Origin: Bacillota bacterium
GTDB taxonomy: Bacteria; Bacillota; Clostridia; Acetivibrionales; DSM-1351
Direction of reading: 5' to 3'
DNA length: 64,000 bases
NCBI GenBank assembly: GCA_023415305.1
Contig: JAEZKZ010000016.1
Coordinates: 1 to 64,000, forward strand
Translations under genes and position numbers: made by a program
Shown: positions 50,560-59,930 of the stretch, piece by piece
Position numbering within the stretch: position 1 is the stretch's first letter
How the letters are laid out: each line of letters opens with the position of its first letter
Notes under the pieces: model-generated
Told to the model about the DNA's origin: nothing
The model's database searches: none
What the model saw: the letters and a program-made list of their open reading frames with translations, nothing else

Positions 50560-53043
50560 GTGAAAGCTATTATTATGGCCGGTGGAGAAGGCTCCAGACT
50601 AAGGCCACTTACATGTGATTTACCAAAACCTATGGTTCCGGTACTGAACAAACCTGTACTGGAACATACAATTGAATTGCTGAAGTGTTACGGTATTACC
50701 GAAATCGGCATTACATTGATGTACCATCCCCAGATCATAAAAAACTATTTAGGCAGTGGAAAAAACCTTGGTGTTAAAATTACCTATTTTATTGAGGAAT
50801 CTCCTTTGGGTACTGCGGGCGGAATAAAAAACGCCGAAAGCTTTCTTGATGAATCCTTCATAGTTATAAGCGGAGATTCCATAACGGATCTGAACCTGAC
50901 AAAAGCTATAGAATTCCATAAAAACAGGAATTCTCTGGCAACCATAGTCCTATCTAAAGTAGATGTCCCTCTTGAATATGGAGTTGTATTGACAAATGAG
51001 TCAGGGAAAATAACCGGCTTTGTTGAAAAACCAAGTTGGGGTGAGCTCTTCAGCGATACTGTCAACACAGGTACATATATTCTGGAACCCGAAGTGCTGG
51101 ACTACATAGAAGCGGATAAAAATATTGATTTCAGCAGAGATGTCTTTCCAAAGTTATTAAGCATGTCAAAAAATATATTTGGTTATATAGCACCCGAATA
51201 TTGGTGTGATATGGGTGATATTCGCTCATATATCAAGACTCATTATGATATTCTGGATAAAAAAATTGCCCTGGATATCAACGGTATACAATTAAAAGAT
51301 AAGGTTTGGGTAGGTGCCGGTACGGTTATTGAGACAACCGCCGAAATAAACGGGCCCTGCATAATCGGCTCTAATTGCAGAATTGGAAATGGCACATTAA
51401 TTGACAAATACACTGTTATAGGAAATAATACTACAGTCGAAGATGATGTCTCAATTGTCAGAAGTATAATATGGGACAACAGCTATATAGAATATGGAAG
51501 TGAATTAAGAGGAGCTGTATTGTGTAATAAAGTTAATCTTAAGCATTACGTCTCAGTATTCGAAAATGCTGTTGTAGGTGAAGGCTGCAAAATAAATGAA
51601 CGTGTTATAGTTAAACCAAATATAAAGATATGGCCTGAAAAAACAATTCAGCCTTTTGCGGTAATCGACAGGAACCTGATTTGGGGTTCGAGGCATTCAA
51701 ACAGAATATTCGGTGATGATGGTATTTCCGGTATTGTAAATGTGGATATTTCGCCCGAGTTTGCAACAAGGCTTGGTGCTGCTTACGGTTCACAATTCAA
51801 AGTGGGTGCCAGAGTTGTGGTCAGCTCAACCAACTCTAATTCTGCAAGAATGTTCAAGCATGCCTTTATTTCAGGCATACTTTCAGTGGGAGTCGAGGTT
51901 TATAATATGAGCAGTCTGCTGACCCCCATAGCAAGAACAGCTATTGGCTTTCTTTCAGTGGAAGGCGGTATACATATAAAAAATGATATAAAAAGTACTA
52001 ACAAAATAAGAGTAGATTTCATGGATGCAAGAGGTGCCAGCATAAGCAGACTGACTGAAAGAAAGATTGAGAACTCCTTTTTTAAGGAGGACTTTAACAG
52101 GTGTTCCTCTGAACAAATAAGCCGCCTGAACAATATTACCGACTTTAGCAGTTACTATGCCCGTATATTAAGTAATACGACAAATCTTTCTTTAATTAGG
52201 GAATCAAAACTCAGGCTTTGTTTTTATTCAAAGTCAGAGAATGTAATTTCCATAGTAGAGCCTCTTTTAAGAGGACTTGGCTGCAGTACAAGCTGTTTTA
52301 AGTACTATGAGGACTTTAACTCGATAATTATGAATATTAAAGATACTGAATCTCAATTTGCAGCAATAATTGACGAAAATGCAGAAGAGCTTATACTGGT
52401 AGATAGCTCGGGTAAAATAGTCATGGAGGACCTTTTTCAGGCTCTCATTGCTCTAATATTATTTAAAACCAATCCCGGAGCTACTTTTTTTAGTACCATT
52501 ACAAGCTCGGAAATTCTTGATAAGCTTGCAGAAAGATACAACGGAAAAATAAAAAGAACAAAGAACTGTACACAGGCAATAATGGATGAAATATTGTCCT
52601 ATCAAACCGTTACAGGAACAGGAACAAGTGAAGACAGCTATGTGACATCAGGTTTAGAAGACTTCAGGCCAAATCAGCTCACTTTAAGTTTTGATGCTAT
52701 TGAAGGCTTAATAAGAATAATTGAATACATGTGCTACACCGATACAACCCTCAATGAGATTTTGTCGGAAATTCCTGACTTCTTTATGGTAAAAAAGAAC
52801 CTGAGGTGTCCCTGGGAATCAAAAGGAGCAGTAATGCGAAAGATAATTAATGACTACAGGAACAAAGGGCTTGAACTTCTTGATGGAATAAAGTTACATA
52901 CCACAACCGGCTGGGTTCTAATTGCTCCGGATGCTGATAAGCCCATCTTTAGGATAATAGCGGAGAGCAGTTCAAGCATAAATGCAAATGAGCTTTGCAA
53001 TAAATATTGCACTTACTTGGAAAACATAATAAATAACGCATAA
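50560..53043 (+). CDS. Sugar-phosphate nucleotidyltransferase fused to a degenerate phosphomannomutase-like domain
   Basis: An 827-residue fusion. Residues 1-230 are a nucleotidyltransferase (KAIIMAGGEGSRLRPLT, PKPMVPVLNKP, VISGDSITDL). Residues about 240-360 are a left-handed beta helix (IIGSNCRIGNGTLIDKYTVIG). The remainder has the layout of phosphohexomutases. The catalytic phosphoserine loop (TASHNP in active enzymes) is not found; the aligned region reads VEGGIHIKNDIKSTNKI. Mutase activity is therefore doubtful, while GDP- or UDP-sugar synthesis by the first domain is likely. The GTG at 50560 has GGAGG 5 nt upstream; the longer reading begins before that site. Confidence 0.85.
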   Translation: MKAIIMAGGEGSRLRPLTCDLPKPMVPVLNKPVLEHTIELLKCYGITEIGITLMYHPQIIKNYLGSGKNLGVKITYFIEESPLGTAGGIKNAESFLDESFIVISGDSITDLNLTKAIEFHKNRNSLATIVLSKVDVPLEYGVVLTNESGKITGFVEKPSWGELFSDTVNTGTYILEPEVLDYIEADKNIDFSRDVFPKLLSMSKNIFGYIAPEYWCDMGDIRSYIKTHYDILDKKIALDINGIQLKDKVWVGAGTVIETTAEINGPCIIGSNCRIGNGTLIDKYTVIGNNTTVEDDVSIVRSIIWDNSYIEYGSELRGAVLCNKVNLKHYVSVFENAVVGEGCKINERVIVKPNIKIWPEKTIQPFAVIDRNLIWGSRHSNRIFGDDGISGIVNVDISPEFATRLGAAYGSQFKVGARVVVSSTNSNSARMFKHAFISGILSVGVEVYNMSSLLTPIARTAIGFLSVEGGIHIKNDIKSTNKIRVDFMDARGASISRLTERKIENSFFKEDFNRCSSEQISRLNNITDFSSYYARILSNTTNLSLIRESKLRLCFYSKSENVISIVEPLLRGLGCSTSCFKYYEDFNSIIMNIKDTESQFAAIIDENAEELILVDSSGKIVMEDLFQALIALILFKTNPGATFFSTITSSEILDKLAERYNGKIKRTKNCTQAIMDEILSYQTVTGTGTSEDSYVTSGLEDFRPNQLTLSFDAIEGLIRIIEYMCYTDTTLNEILSEIPDFFMVKKNLRCPWESKGAVMRKIINDYRNKGLELLDGIKLHTTTGWVLIAPDADKPIFRIIAESSSSINANELCNKYCTYLENIINNA

Positions 53044-53068
53044 TAAATTTAATTTTTACGGAGAGAAA

Positions 53069-53983
53069 ATGAGAACAGTTTTTGCAAAAGATAGGCATGA
53101 TGGTAAAAGAATTGATAAAGTTATCCGGGATTTCTTTCCCAATGTTGCCTCAGGTATGTTATTTAAAGCATTTCGGAAGAAAGATGTAAAGGTAAATGGG
53201 ACAAGAATTAAAGAGGATTATACTGTATCCGAAGGAGATAAAATAGAAATATACATTGTTGATGATTATCTGCTTGGTAAAGATGATGAAGGCTATTCAA
53301 TTGTTTATGAAGATAATAATATTATGGTGGTAAATAAGGCGTCAGGAATTCCTGTTCATCCGGACAGGAATCAAAGTGAAGCCACTCTAATAGACAAGCT
53401 TCAAAAAACCTATGGCGCCGAACTTTCCTTATGCCACAGGCTGGACAGAAATACCAGCGGCCTTGTAATTCTAGCAAAAAACAGTACTTCACTGGAAATC
53501 ATGCTTGAAAAAATTAAGGACAGAGAGATAAGCAAATTCTATACCTGCATTGTTTCAGGAGTTATGGATAAGCGACAGGCCGAGCTGGTTGACTTTCTTG
53601 AGAAAAATGATAGGATTAGCAAAGTTTTTATTACGGATTTCAAAACTAAGGATTCATTGGAGATAATTACACGCTACAGAGTTATAAAAACTCTTGAGAA
53701 CCTTAGTATGCTTGAGGTTGAACTTGTAACAGGGCGAACCCACCAGATACGCGCACATCTGGCCTTTTACGGTCATCCCATAATCGGCGACGGGAAATAT
53801 GGCAGAAATGTCGAAAACAAGCAGTATAACGCAAAATACCAACTGCTGTGTGCGAGCCGCCTATCCTTTGACTTTGATACTTCTGCCGGACACCTGAATT
53901 ATCTCAAGGGAAAGACCATTTCAATAGAACCTCCATTCAATCTTGAAACGTTGGTTAGCCTAAAGAAAACAAACAGACCTTAA
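53069..53983 (+). CDS. RluA-family 23S/tRNA pseudouridine synthase
   Basis: A 304-residue pseudouridine synthase. An N-terminal S4 RNA-binding domain (RIDKVIRDFFPNVASGMLFK, DVKVNGTRIKEDY) precedes the catalytic domain, with the active-site aspartate in CHRLDRNTSGLVILAKN, and TGRTHQIRAHLAFYGHPIIG. The exact target uridine cannot be read from sequence. GGAGAG precedes the ATG. A strong palindrome follows. Confidence 0.93.
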   Translation: MRTVFAKDRHDGKRIDKVIRDFFPNVASGMLFKAFRKKDVKVNGTRIKEDYTVSEGDKIEIYIVDDYLLGKDDEGYSIVYEDNNIMVVNKASGIPVHPDRNQSEATLIDKLQKTYGAELSLCHRLDRNTSGLVILAKNSTSLEIMLEKIKDREISKFYTCIVSGVMDKRQAELVDFLEKNDRISKVFITDFKTKDSLEIITRYRVIKTLENLSMLEVELVTGRTHQIRAHLAFYGHPIIGDGKYGRNVENKQYNAKYQLLCASRLSFDFDTSAGHLNYLKGKTISIEPPFNLETLVSLKKTNRP

Positions 53984-54034
53984 TCATAAGGGGAGCGGCT
54001 GCATTTAATCAGACTGCAGCCGCTCCCCTTATGA
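53984..54034. terminator. Bidirectional hairpin between rluA-like and CAP genes
   Basis: A perfect 20-bp inverted repeat (53984-54003 with 54015-54034; TCATAAGGGGAGCGGCTGCA and its complement) and an 11-nt loop lie between two convergent genes. There is no long T run on either side, so it may act by RNA structure as much as by classical termination. Confidence 0.8.
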
Positions 54035-54042
54035 TATCTATG

Positions 54043-54900
54043 CTACTTCTTAATGAACAATTGAACAAATAGCTTACCATAGGTTGGACTGTCGGCAATC
54101 CCTATACCCGTGTAAGCGAATTTGTCATTGTATATGTTGTTGCCATTCTCTTTCAGCCATGCCTTCACTACCTTTTCAACAGATTGGTTTCCGGCAATAT
54201 TTTCTCCTGCGGTAGTAAATTTGACACCGTACTTTTTCATCATATCAAAGGGTGTACCGTAATATTTTGAGGTATGACTGAAATAGTTGTTATCTTTCAT
54301 GTCTTTCGCCTTGAGTCTTGCAATTTTAACCAACTCAGCATCAAATTCCAGCGGTTTTAAACCCTCTTTCTCCCTTGCCTTATTGACAAGATCCAATAAT
54401 GCCTGTTCATCCTTGGTTATGTCCTTAACCTCCTGTACCACTGTAGATTTAGTACTGATATTTGATGAGGATGTCGTATGGGTCTTATTTGATGCAGTAG
54501 ATTTCGTCCCGGTCTTGTTGTTTTTTGAAGAAGTACCGGTACTCTTGTCTGGTGTTATCACTTGCTTGGTGCTCGTGCTCTTTGACTTATCAAGCTTCAA
54601 ATAATGTGAAGACACTGCTCCCACATTACCGGTTCCGCCTGTGTATACAGCGTACCAGTCACCAAACTTCCCCATAACAGTTACCTTTTGGCCTTTTTTA
54701 AGCTTACATATTATATCGAATGTAGTTGCGGGACCGGTACGCAAATTAACCTCATTTGCTGTAATTACTCCCGAACTGCTTTCCACCTTTTGATATGCCT
54801 CTGAAGCAGCTGCAATATATTGTTCACTGCTAACAGGTACAAATACTAACATCATAGCCAAAATGGCTGTTGTTACTATAAAAACTTTATTTCTTTTCAT
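54043..54900 (-). CDS. Secreted SH3-CAP protein (YkwD-like)
   Basis: A 285-residue exported protein. A signal peptide (KVFIVTTAILAMMLVFVPVSS) is followed by a bacterial SH3 domain (VNLRTGPATTFDIICKLKKG), a Ser/Thr/Lys-rich linker, and a C-terminal CAP/SCP domain (LLDLVNKAREKEGLKPLEFD, YFSHTSKYYG, AGENIAGN). CAP proteins of this type occur on clostridial and Bacillus spores and in the cell wall. The ATG at 54900 has AGGAGGGG upstream, inside the longer reading. Confidence 0.9.
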   Translation of the reverse strand: MKRNKVFIVTTAILAMMLVFVPVSSEQYIAAASEAYQKVESSSGVITANEVNLRTGPATTFDIICKLKKGQKVTVMGKFGDWYAVYTGGTGNVGAVSSHYLKLDKSKSTSTKQVITPDKSTGTSSKNNKTGTKSTASNKTHTTSSSNISTKSTVVQEVKDITKDEQALLDLVNKAREKEGLKPLEFDAELVKIARLKAKDMKDNNYFSHTSKYYGTPFDMMKKYGVKFTTAGENIAGNQSVEKVVKAWLKENGNNIYNDKFAYTGIGIADSPTYGKLFVQLFIKK

Positions 54901-55050
54901 AAAACCCCTCCTATATAGCAAAGTGTTATTCAAGTCCACCAAAGTCCACCTTTAATGGAGAAACAACCCATATACCAGTATTATTGACAGGTTTTACAAA
55001 TTTATTTACATTTTTTGAGAAAAAGTCTTCAAATAATTATTCAAAAATAA

Positions 55051-55152
55051 AGGGTCCGTTACAAGGCATAAATTTAATGATCAACTTCATAAAGTTACAC
55101 TTCCGTGCAAAAAGTTAATATATTAAATCAACTTTGTTTTGTAACGGCCCCT
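55051..55152 (-). repeat. Large inverted repeat after proS
   Basis: AGGGTCCGTTACAA (55051-55064) and TTGTAACGGCCCCT (55139-55152) are imperfect complements around 74 nt that contain further AAGTTGAT-type repeats. On the minus strand it is followed by CCCTTTATTTTT, so it may serve as the proS terminator; its size also suits a small nonautonomous mobile element. Confidence 0.6.
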
Positions 55153-55207
55153 ACAAGTTCGGCAAATATTTTTAACCCAGACTCTTACAAAAATATTAAA
55201 CTAATAT

Positions 55208-56644
55208 TTAATATGCTTTTCCCCAGTAAACCATAGTCTTGGCAGTTTTTCCGCAACACATACACTTGTCTGACAGCTGTTCCTGCTCAAATGGCATACA
55301 TCTTGCAGTAGCACCGGTTTTCTCCTTAACCAAATCCTCGCAAGCCTGTTCACCGCACCACATAGCTTTAACAAAACCAGGAGTATTGTTTATGATTTGT
55401 TCAAATTCCTCAAGATTAGCTGCGGTGTATGTCTTCTTATCTCTCATTTCTCTTGCTCTTTCAAGGAGTGACTTTTGAATATCTGCCAGAAGCATACCAA
55501 CAGTTTCCTCCAGATTGTCCATAGAAGTAAATACCTTTTCTCTTGTATCCCTTCTCACAAGCACTACCTGATTTTTTTCTATATCCTTCGGTCCCACTTC
55601 AAGACGTAAAGGAATTCCCTTCATTTCGTATTCTGCAAATTTCCAACCAGGCATTTTATCACTGTCATCGATTTTTACTCTGAATTTAGCAGATAAATTG
55701 TTCAACAGCTCGTTGGCCTTTTCAAGTACACCTTCCTTGTGCTGAGATACAGGAATTATCACCAATTGTGTCGGTGCCACAGCAGGCGGTAATACAAGTC
55801 CACTGTCATCACCGTGTACCATTATTATGGCCCCGATAAGACGGGTGGTTACCCCCCATGAAGTCTGATGTACATACTGAAGCTGATTGTTTTTATCTGT
55901 ATATTGAATTTCAAAGGCTCTGGCAAAACCATCTCCAAAGTTGTGCGATGTGCCGGACTGCAATGCCTTACCGTCATGCATCAAACTTTCAATAGTATAG
56001 GTAGCTTTAGCACCTGCAAACTTTTCCTTATCTGTTTTTCTTCCCTTTATTACAGGGATTGCGAGAACATTCTCACAGACATCTGCATATACATTGAGCA
56101 TCTTTATTGTTTCTTCCTGAGCCTCTTCAGCTGTAGCATGTGCAGTATGACCTTCCTGCCATAAGAACTCAAGAGTTCTGAGGAAAGGTCTTGTGGTCTT
56201 TTCCCATCTAACAACAGAGCACCATTGATTGTATAATTTGGGCAAATCTCTGTATGAGTGCACTATATTAGCATAATGTTCACAAAACAAGGTTTCTGAA
56301 GTAGGTCTTACGCATAATCTCTCAGTAAGCTTTTCATCACCGCCGTGTGTTACCCATGCAACCTCCGGAGCAAAACCTTCAACATGTTCTTTTTCCTTTA
56401 AAAGCAAGCTCTCCGGAATAAACATTGGCATATATACATTTTCATGTCCTGTAGCTTTAAATCTTGAATCCAAAGCCTTTTGAAGGTTTTCCCAAATAGC
56501 GTAGCCATAAGGCTTTATAATCATACAACCACGAACACTTGAGTAATCTACCAGTTCTGCTTTTTTTATAACATCGGTATACCACTGCGCAAAGTCATCA
56601 TTCATCGAGGTAATGGCTTCAACTAATTTCTTTTCTTTTGACAT
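55208..56644 (-). CDS. proS: Prolyl-tRNA synthetase, archaeal/eukaryotic-like type
   Basis: A 478-residue class II synthetase for tRNA-Pro. It is the short type without the large editing insertion of the E. coli-like enzyme. Motif 1 contains ENVYMPMFIPESLL, motif 2 VRPTSETLFCEHY and WEKTTRPFLRTLEFLWQEGHTAHA, and motif 3 lies in GLVLPPAVAPTQLVIIP. The C-terminal zinc-binding extension is typical of this type (CMCCGKTAKTMVYWGKAY). A weak ribosome site precedes the ATG; no T-box is seen. Confidence 0.96.
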   Translation of the reverse strand: MSKEKKLVEAITSMNDDFAQWYTDVIKKAELVDYSSVRGCMIIKPYGYAIWENLQKALDSRFKATGHENVYMPMFIPESLLLKEKEHVEGFAPEVAWVTHGGDEKLTERLCVRPTSETLFCEHYANIVHSYRDLPKLYNQWCSVVRWEKTTRPFLRTLEFLWQEGHTAHATAEEAQEETIKMLNVYADVCENVLAIPVIKGRKTDKEKFAGAKATYTIESLMHDGKALQSGTSHNFGDGFARAFEIQYTDKNNQLQYVHQTSWGVTTRLIGAIIMVHGDDSGLVLPPAVAPTQLVIIPVSQHKEGVLEKANELLNNLSAKFRVKIDDSDKMPGWKFAEYEMKGIPLRLEVGPKDIEKNQVVLVRRDTREKVFTSMDNLEETVGMLLADIQKSLLERAREMRDKKTYTAANLEEFEQIINNTPGFVKAMWCGEQACEDLVKEKTGATARCMPFEQEQLSDKCMCCGKTAKTMVYWGKAY

Positions 56645-56843
56645 TTAAAACTCCATTTCCGGCAAAAAGCCAAATGAATTATATATTTAATAATAAATGT
56701 AATTACATTCTGTTTTCGACACCAACTTATATTATATAATATATGTAACAGGTAATGTCAATACACTTGAAGTGGCAGAATGGGTATAATATAATGTGAA
56801 TGGCTGAATGAAGTCTTTACTATAATTATAAGGAGAGCTGTTG

Positions 56844-57314
56844 ATGAAAGTTGGGATTGGTCAGGACAGTCATAGATTTGACTTTGAAAATAAAAATAAA
56901 AAATTTGTTTTGGGCGGAGTTTACTTTGAAGGTATAACTCCTTTATCAGGAAACAGTGATGCCGACGTCGTTCTGCACGCTTTAACAAATGCAGTATCAG
57001 GAGTTACCTGTGTTAATATCCTGGGTAGAAAAGCTGACGAAATGTGTTTGAAAAAAGGTATTACAGACAGCTCTGAATACCTGAAAGAGGCCTTAAAGTA
57101 TCTTGTGGACGTAAAAATTGTTCATGTATCAATTTCAATAGAATGCTCATATCCCAGAATTACCCCTAAAATACCTGAAATGAGGAAGGTAATTTCAAAC
57201 CTTTTGAGTATTCCTGAAAACAGTGTAGGAATAACAGCCACCTCTGGTGAGGGCTTGACTCAGTTTGGTCAGGGTCAGGGGATTCAGGCTTTTTGTATAG
57301 TCACTGCTTTATAG
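56844..57314 (+). CDS. ispF: Divergent 2C-methyl-D-erythritol 2,4-cyclodiphosphate synthase
   Basis: A 156-residue IspF, which makes the cyclodiphosphate of the MEP isoprenoid pathway. The metal ligands are present in VGIGQDSHRF and DADVVLHALTNAVSG. The usual GDIGxxFPDTD loop is replaced by a different sequence (TCVNILGRKADEM), and the usual ATTTEGLGFTGRGEG is ATSGEGLTQFGQGQG. Activity is likely but the substrate loop is unusual. The ATG at 56844 has AAGGAGAG upstream. It is convergent with ispD. Confidence 0.82.
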   Translation: MKVGIGQDSHRFDFENKNKKFVLGGVYFEGITPLSGNSDADVVLHALTNAVSGVTCVNILGRKADEMCLKKGITDSSEYLKEALKYLVDVKIVHVSISIECSYPRITPKIPEMRKVISNLLSIPENSVGITATSGEGLTQFGQGQGIQAFCIVTAL

Positions 57315-57321
57315 CAGTGAC
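57300..57321. terminator. Short hairpin between ispF and ispD
   Basis: GTCACTGC and GCAGTGAC (57300-57307, 57314-57321) form an 8-bp stem over the ispF stop. No real T run follows; it is a possible weak terminator for the convergent pair. Confidence 0.45.
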
Positions 57322-57332
57322 TTCAAATAAAA

Positions 57333-58046
57333 TCATAAATCTGCCAGTATGGCTTCTCCAATAATAATATCCTCCGGAGTTGTAATTTTAATATTCTTAT
57401 AGCTCCCCTCAACTATTTTCACGGGGATACCCATTTTTTCTACAAGCATCATATCGTCGGTACCGATATAATTGTTTCTGATTGCCTCTTCATGGGCTTT
57501 CATTATTATCCGGTAATCAAAGCTCTGCGGTGTTTGTATACTCCAAAGATTGTTTCTGTCAGGGGTTGAAGATACAAACCCATCTGAATTTGAAATTTTT
57601 ACAGTATCTTTTATTTTAACTCCTACACCACACGCTCGGTAAATTCTGGCATTTTCAATACTTGCGACAATATTTTCAATAGATACAAAGGGTCTTGCTC
57701 CATCATGAATCAAAACTATACCGCATTTATCATCAACAGCACAAAGACCTTTATATACCGAGTTCTGTCGCTCCGCTCCTCCGCTGACCAGCGTTTTCAC
57801 CTTATTTAAACCATACCTATCTATAATACTATCCTTACAGAATTGTATATCTTCTTCGTTTATAACTACCACAATTTCGTCGACTTGACCGCACTTCTGA
57901 AAGGCTGCTATGGTTCTGGCAAGTACAGGCATCCCCCCAAGTTCAATATATTGCTTGTTTATACTTGAATTCATTCTGGTGCCTTTTCCTGCTGCGGTAA
58001 TTACAGCGGTCACATTTCCCGACAATCTTTTGTCATCTGTATTCAA
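57333..58046 (-). CDS. ispD: 2-C-methyl-D-erythritol 4-phosphate cytidylyltransferase
   Basis: A 237-residue nucleotidyltransferase making CDP-ME in the MEP pathway. The CTP loop is VITAAGKGTRMN, with KQYIELGGMPVL, SGGAERQNSVYKGL, VLIHDGARPFV and TPQSFDY. Length is normal. It is part of the minus-strand series carD, PIN-TRAM gene, ispD, which keeps the order known from Bacillus (yacL-ispD-ispF), except that ispF is inverted here. Confidence 0.95.
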   Translation of the reverse strand: MNTDDKRLSGNVTAVITAAGKGTRMNSSINKQYIELGGMPVLARTIAAFQKCGQVDEIVVVINEEDIQFCKDSIIDRYGLNKVKTLVSGGAERQNSVYKGLCAVDDKCGIVLIHDGARPFVSIENIVASIENARIYRACGVGVKIKDTVKISNSDGFVSSTPDRNNLWSIQTPQSFDYRIIMKAHEEAIRNNYIGTDDMMLVEKMGIPVKIVEGSYKNIKITTPEDIIIGEAILADL

Positions 58047-58120
58047 TCTCTATTCCTCCACTTAATGAATGAATAATGAAAAGTGAATAGCCTTTTCACC
58101 ATTCACTTCTATTCTGGTAA

Positions 58121-59158
58121 CTACTTATTCGGCTTGGCAAATACCATTCTTCCGGCTGAAGTCTGAAGTACACTGGTTACCATAACCGGGATTGTTTCGC
58201 CGAGATATTTCCTTCCGCCTTCAATAACAATCATGGTTCCATCATCAAGGAAGGCCACTCCCTGTCCTGCCTCCTTGCCATCCTTAACTACCTGGACATT
58301 CATTTCCTCACCTGGTAAGGCTATGGGCTTAACCGCATTTGCAAGTTCATTTATATTCAATACCTTAATTCCTTTTAAAGCCGCAACCTTACTAAGATTA
58401 TAATCAATGGTAACGAGCTTACCCTTAAGTTTTAATGCAGCTTTCATTAACATCTCGTCAGCTTCAAGATTATTATAGTCAAACTCTTCTATTCTGACAG
58501 TATGGTTACTGTCTTTCTGAAGCAGATTGAGAATATCCAGCCCTCTTCTTCCACGGGCCCTTCTTAGGCTATCTGCAGAATCAGCTATATGGCGCAGTTC
58601 CTCTAAAACAAACGAGGGAATGACCAGTTCTCCATCTACGAAACCAGCAGAGCAGATTTCGAGGATTCTGCCGTCTATAATGGTACTGGTATCAATAATT
58701 TTTGCAGAATTGGAGCCACCCTTAGTGTCTTTAAACAAATCAAAAAAGTTCTCATTTCTTTTCCTAAGGGATAGTGCAACGCCGGAAAAGCTAAATAATA
58801 CATTTAATATTACGGCTAAGGGTACACCGATTATTTGAATTTTTATTATTGGAATACTTATGAGATTGGCTACAATAAGTCCTACTATAAGACCCAAAAC
58901 ACCAAGCAGCATTTCGGAAAGTGTTATAGTTTGAATTGTATTCTCTATTTTATCAATAAAAACACCAACAAATTCTATTATCTTTGAAGCCATGAAGTAA
59001 AAAAGAGCACAAAAAGCCAGCGAAAACAGAACGAAAATTGATATTTTGAAATTTTCGCTTATTTTTATATCATTAATCATAAAAACTGTTCTTAATATTG
59101 TAAATCCGGTGACAGCACCTAGAATGGAAAAAGAAATTTTAATTATCCTGTTTAGCAC
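58121..59158 (-). CDS. PIN-TRAM domain membrane protein (YacL-like)
   Basis: A 345-residue protein with about four N-terminal membrane helices (residues about 8-25, 38-60, 85-108, 113-130), a PIN nuclease domain (IIDTSTIIDGRI, LVIPSFVLEELR, KLVTIDYNLSKVAAL) and a C-terminal TRAM domain (GQGVAFLDDGTMIVIEGG). The PIN acidic residues are intact, so ribonuclease activity is possible. The family is widespread in Firmicutes next to ispD. Confidence 0.93.
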   Translation of the reverse strand: MLNRIIKISFSILGAVTGFTILRTVFMINDIKISENFKISIFVLFSLAFCALFYFMASKIIEFVGVFIDKIENTIQTITLSEMLLGVLGLIVGLIVANLISIPIIKIQIIGVPLAVILNVLFSFSGVALSLRKRNENFFDLFKDTKGGSNSAKIIDTSTIIDGRILEICSAGFVDGELVIPSFVLEELRHIADSADSLRRARGRRGLDILNLLQKDSNHTVRIEEFDYNNLEADEMLMKAALKLKGKLVTIDYNLSKVAALKGIKVLNINELANAVKPIALPGEEMNVQVVKDGKEAGQGVAFLDDGTMIVIEGGRKYLGETIPVMVTSVLQTSAGRMVFAKPNK

Positions 59159-59183
59159 ATTAAATCTCCTTCAAAAGGTATTT

Positions 59184-59663
59184 TCAGCCATAAAGGTATT
59201 CTTGAATTTTGATCTCTACTTCATGCTGATCTAATCCTTTTGCAAGAACCAGTTCACTTATTAGTATCTGTTTAGCACTGGTTAGCATTTTTCTCTCACC
59301 AGTAGAGAGCCCTCTTTCCTTTTCTCTCTGCATTAATGACCTGACCACATCTGCAACTTCAAATATATCACCGCTTTTAATTTTCACCATGTTTTCTCTG
59401 TAACGTTTATTCCAGTTTGAAGAGAATTCTTGGTTACTGCTCCCAAGTATATTGAACACCCTATCAGCTTCAGAAATGCTGATAACATCCCGTATACCGA
59501 TATCATTAACATTATTGGTAGGAATCATGACTTTTAAATCTCCAATAGGAATCTTCATAACATAATAGCTGCATTTCTTTCCAAGTATTTCCCGCTCTTC
59601 TATAGATTCAATAACTCCTGCACCATGCATAGGATATACAATTTTGTCTCCTACGTTATACAT
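59184..59663 (-). CDS. carD: CarD-family transcriptional regulator
   Basis: A 159-residue CarD/CdnL-type factor, which binds RNA polymerase beta and stabilises open promoters, often at rRNA genes. The N-terminal Tudor-like domain reads VGDKIVYPMHGAGVIESIEE; the C-terminal helical DNA-binding domain includes VVRSLMQREKERGLSTGER. The ATG at 59663 has GGAGG 5 nt upstream, inside a longer reading. Its promoter lies about 260 nt upstream and is followed almost at once by a terminator, suggesting attenuation. Confidence 0.93.
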   Translation of the reverse strand: MYNVGDKIVYPMHGAGVIESIEEREILGKKCSYYVMKIPIGDLKVMIPTNNVNDIGIRDVISISEADRVFNILGSSNQEFSSNWNKRYRENMVKIKSGDIFEVADVVRSLMQREKERGLSTGERKMLTSAKQILISELVLAKGLDQHEVEIKIQEYLYG

Positions 59664-59859
59664 AGTAACCTCCAAATAACCAATGCAAATAATCTTTGTC
59701 TTTTGTATATCACTAAGCAAATTAAAGCTAAGAATTAAACAGTCACACAGCTTAATTCCTGGTAATAATTTGGAAATCCTTTCAATGTTAGGCTACGTAC
59801 AAATTGGACACCAGCAAGTGCTCAAATATTTTTTTCGTAAATTGCTGCATTTTAATGGT

Positions 59860-59897
59860 AAAATACTAAAAACGCACTATACTTTTTGAGTGCGTTT
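59860..59897 (-). terminator. Terminator within the carD leader
   Basis: AAACGCACT and AGTGCGTTT (59889-59897, 59870-59878 on the minus strand) form a 9-bp stem followed by TTTAGTATTTT. It lies about 30-60 nt after the predicted start of transcription and about 200 nt before carD. Confidence 0.8.
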
Positions 59898-59930
59898 ATG
59901 TGTCATTCCATATAGAGTTCTTATAGGACA

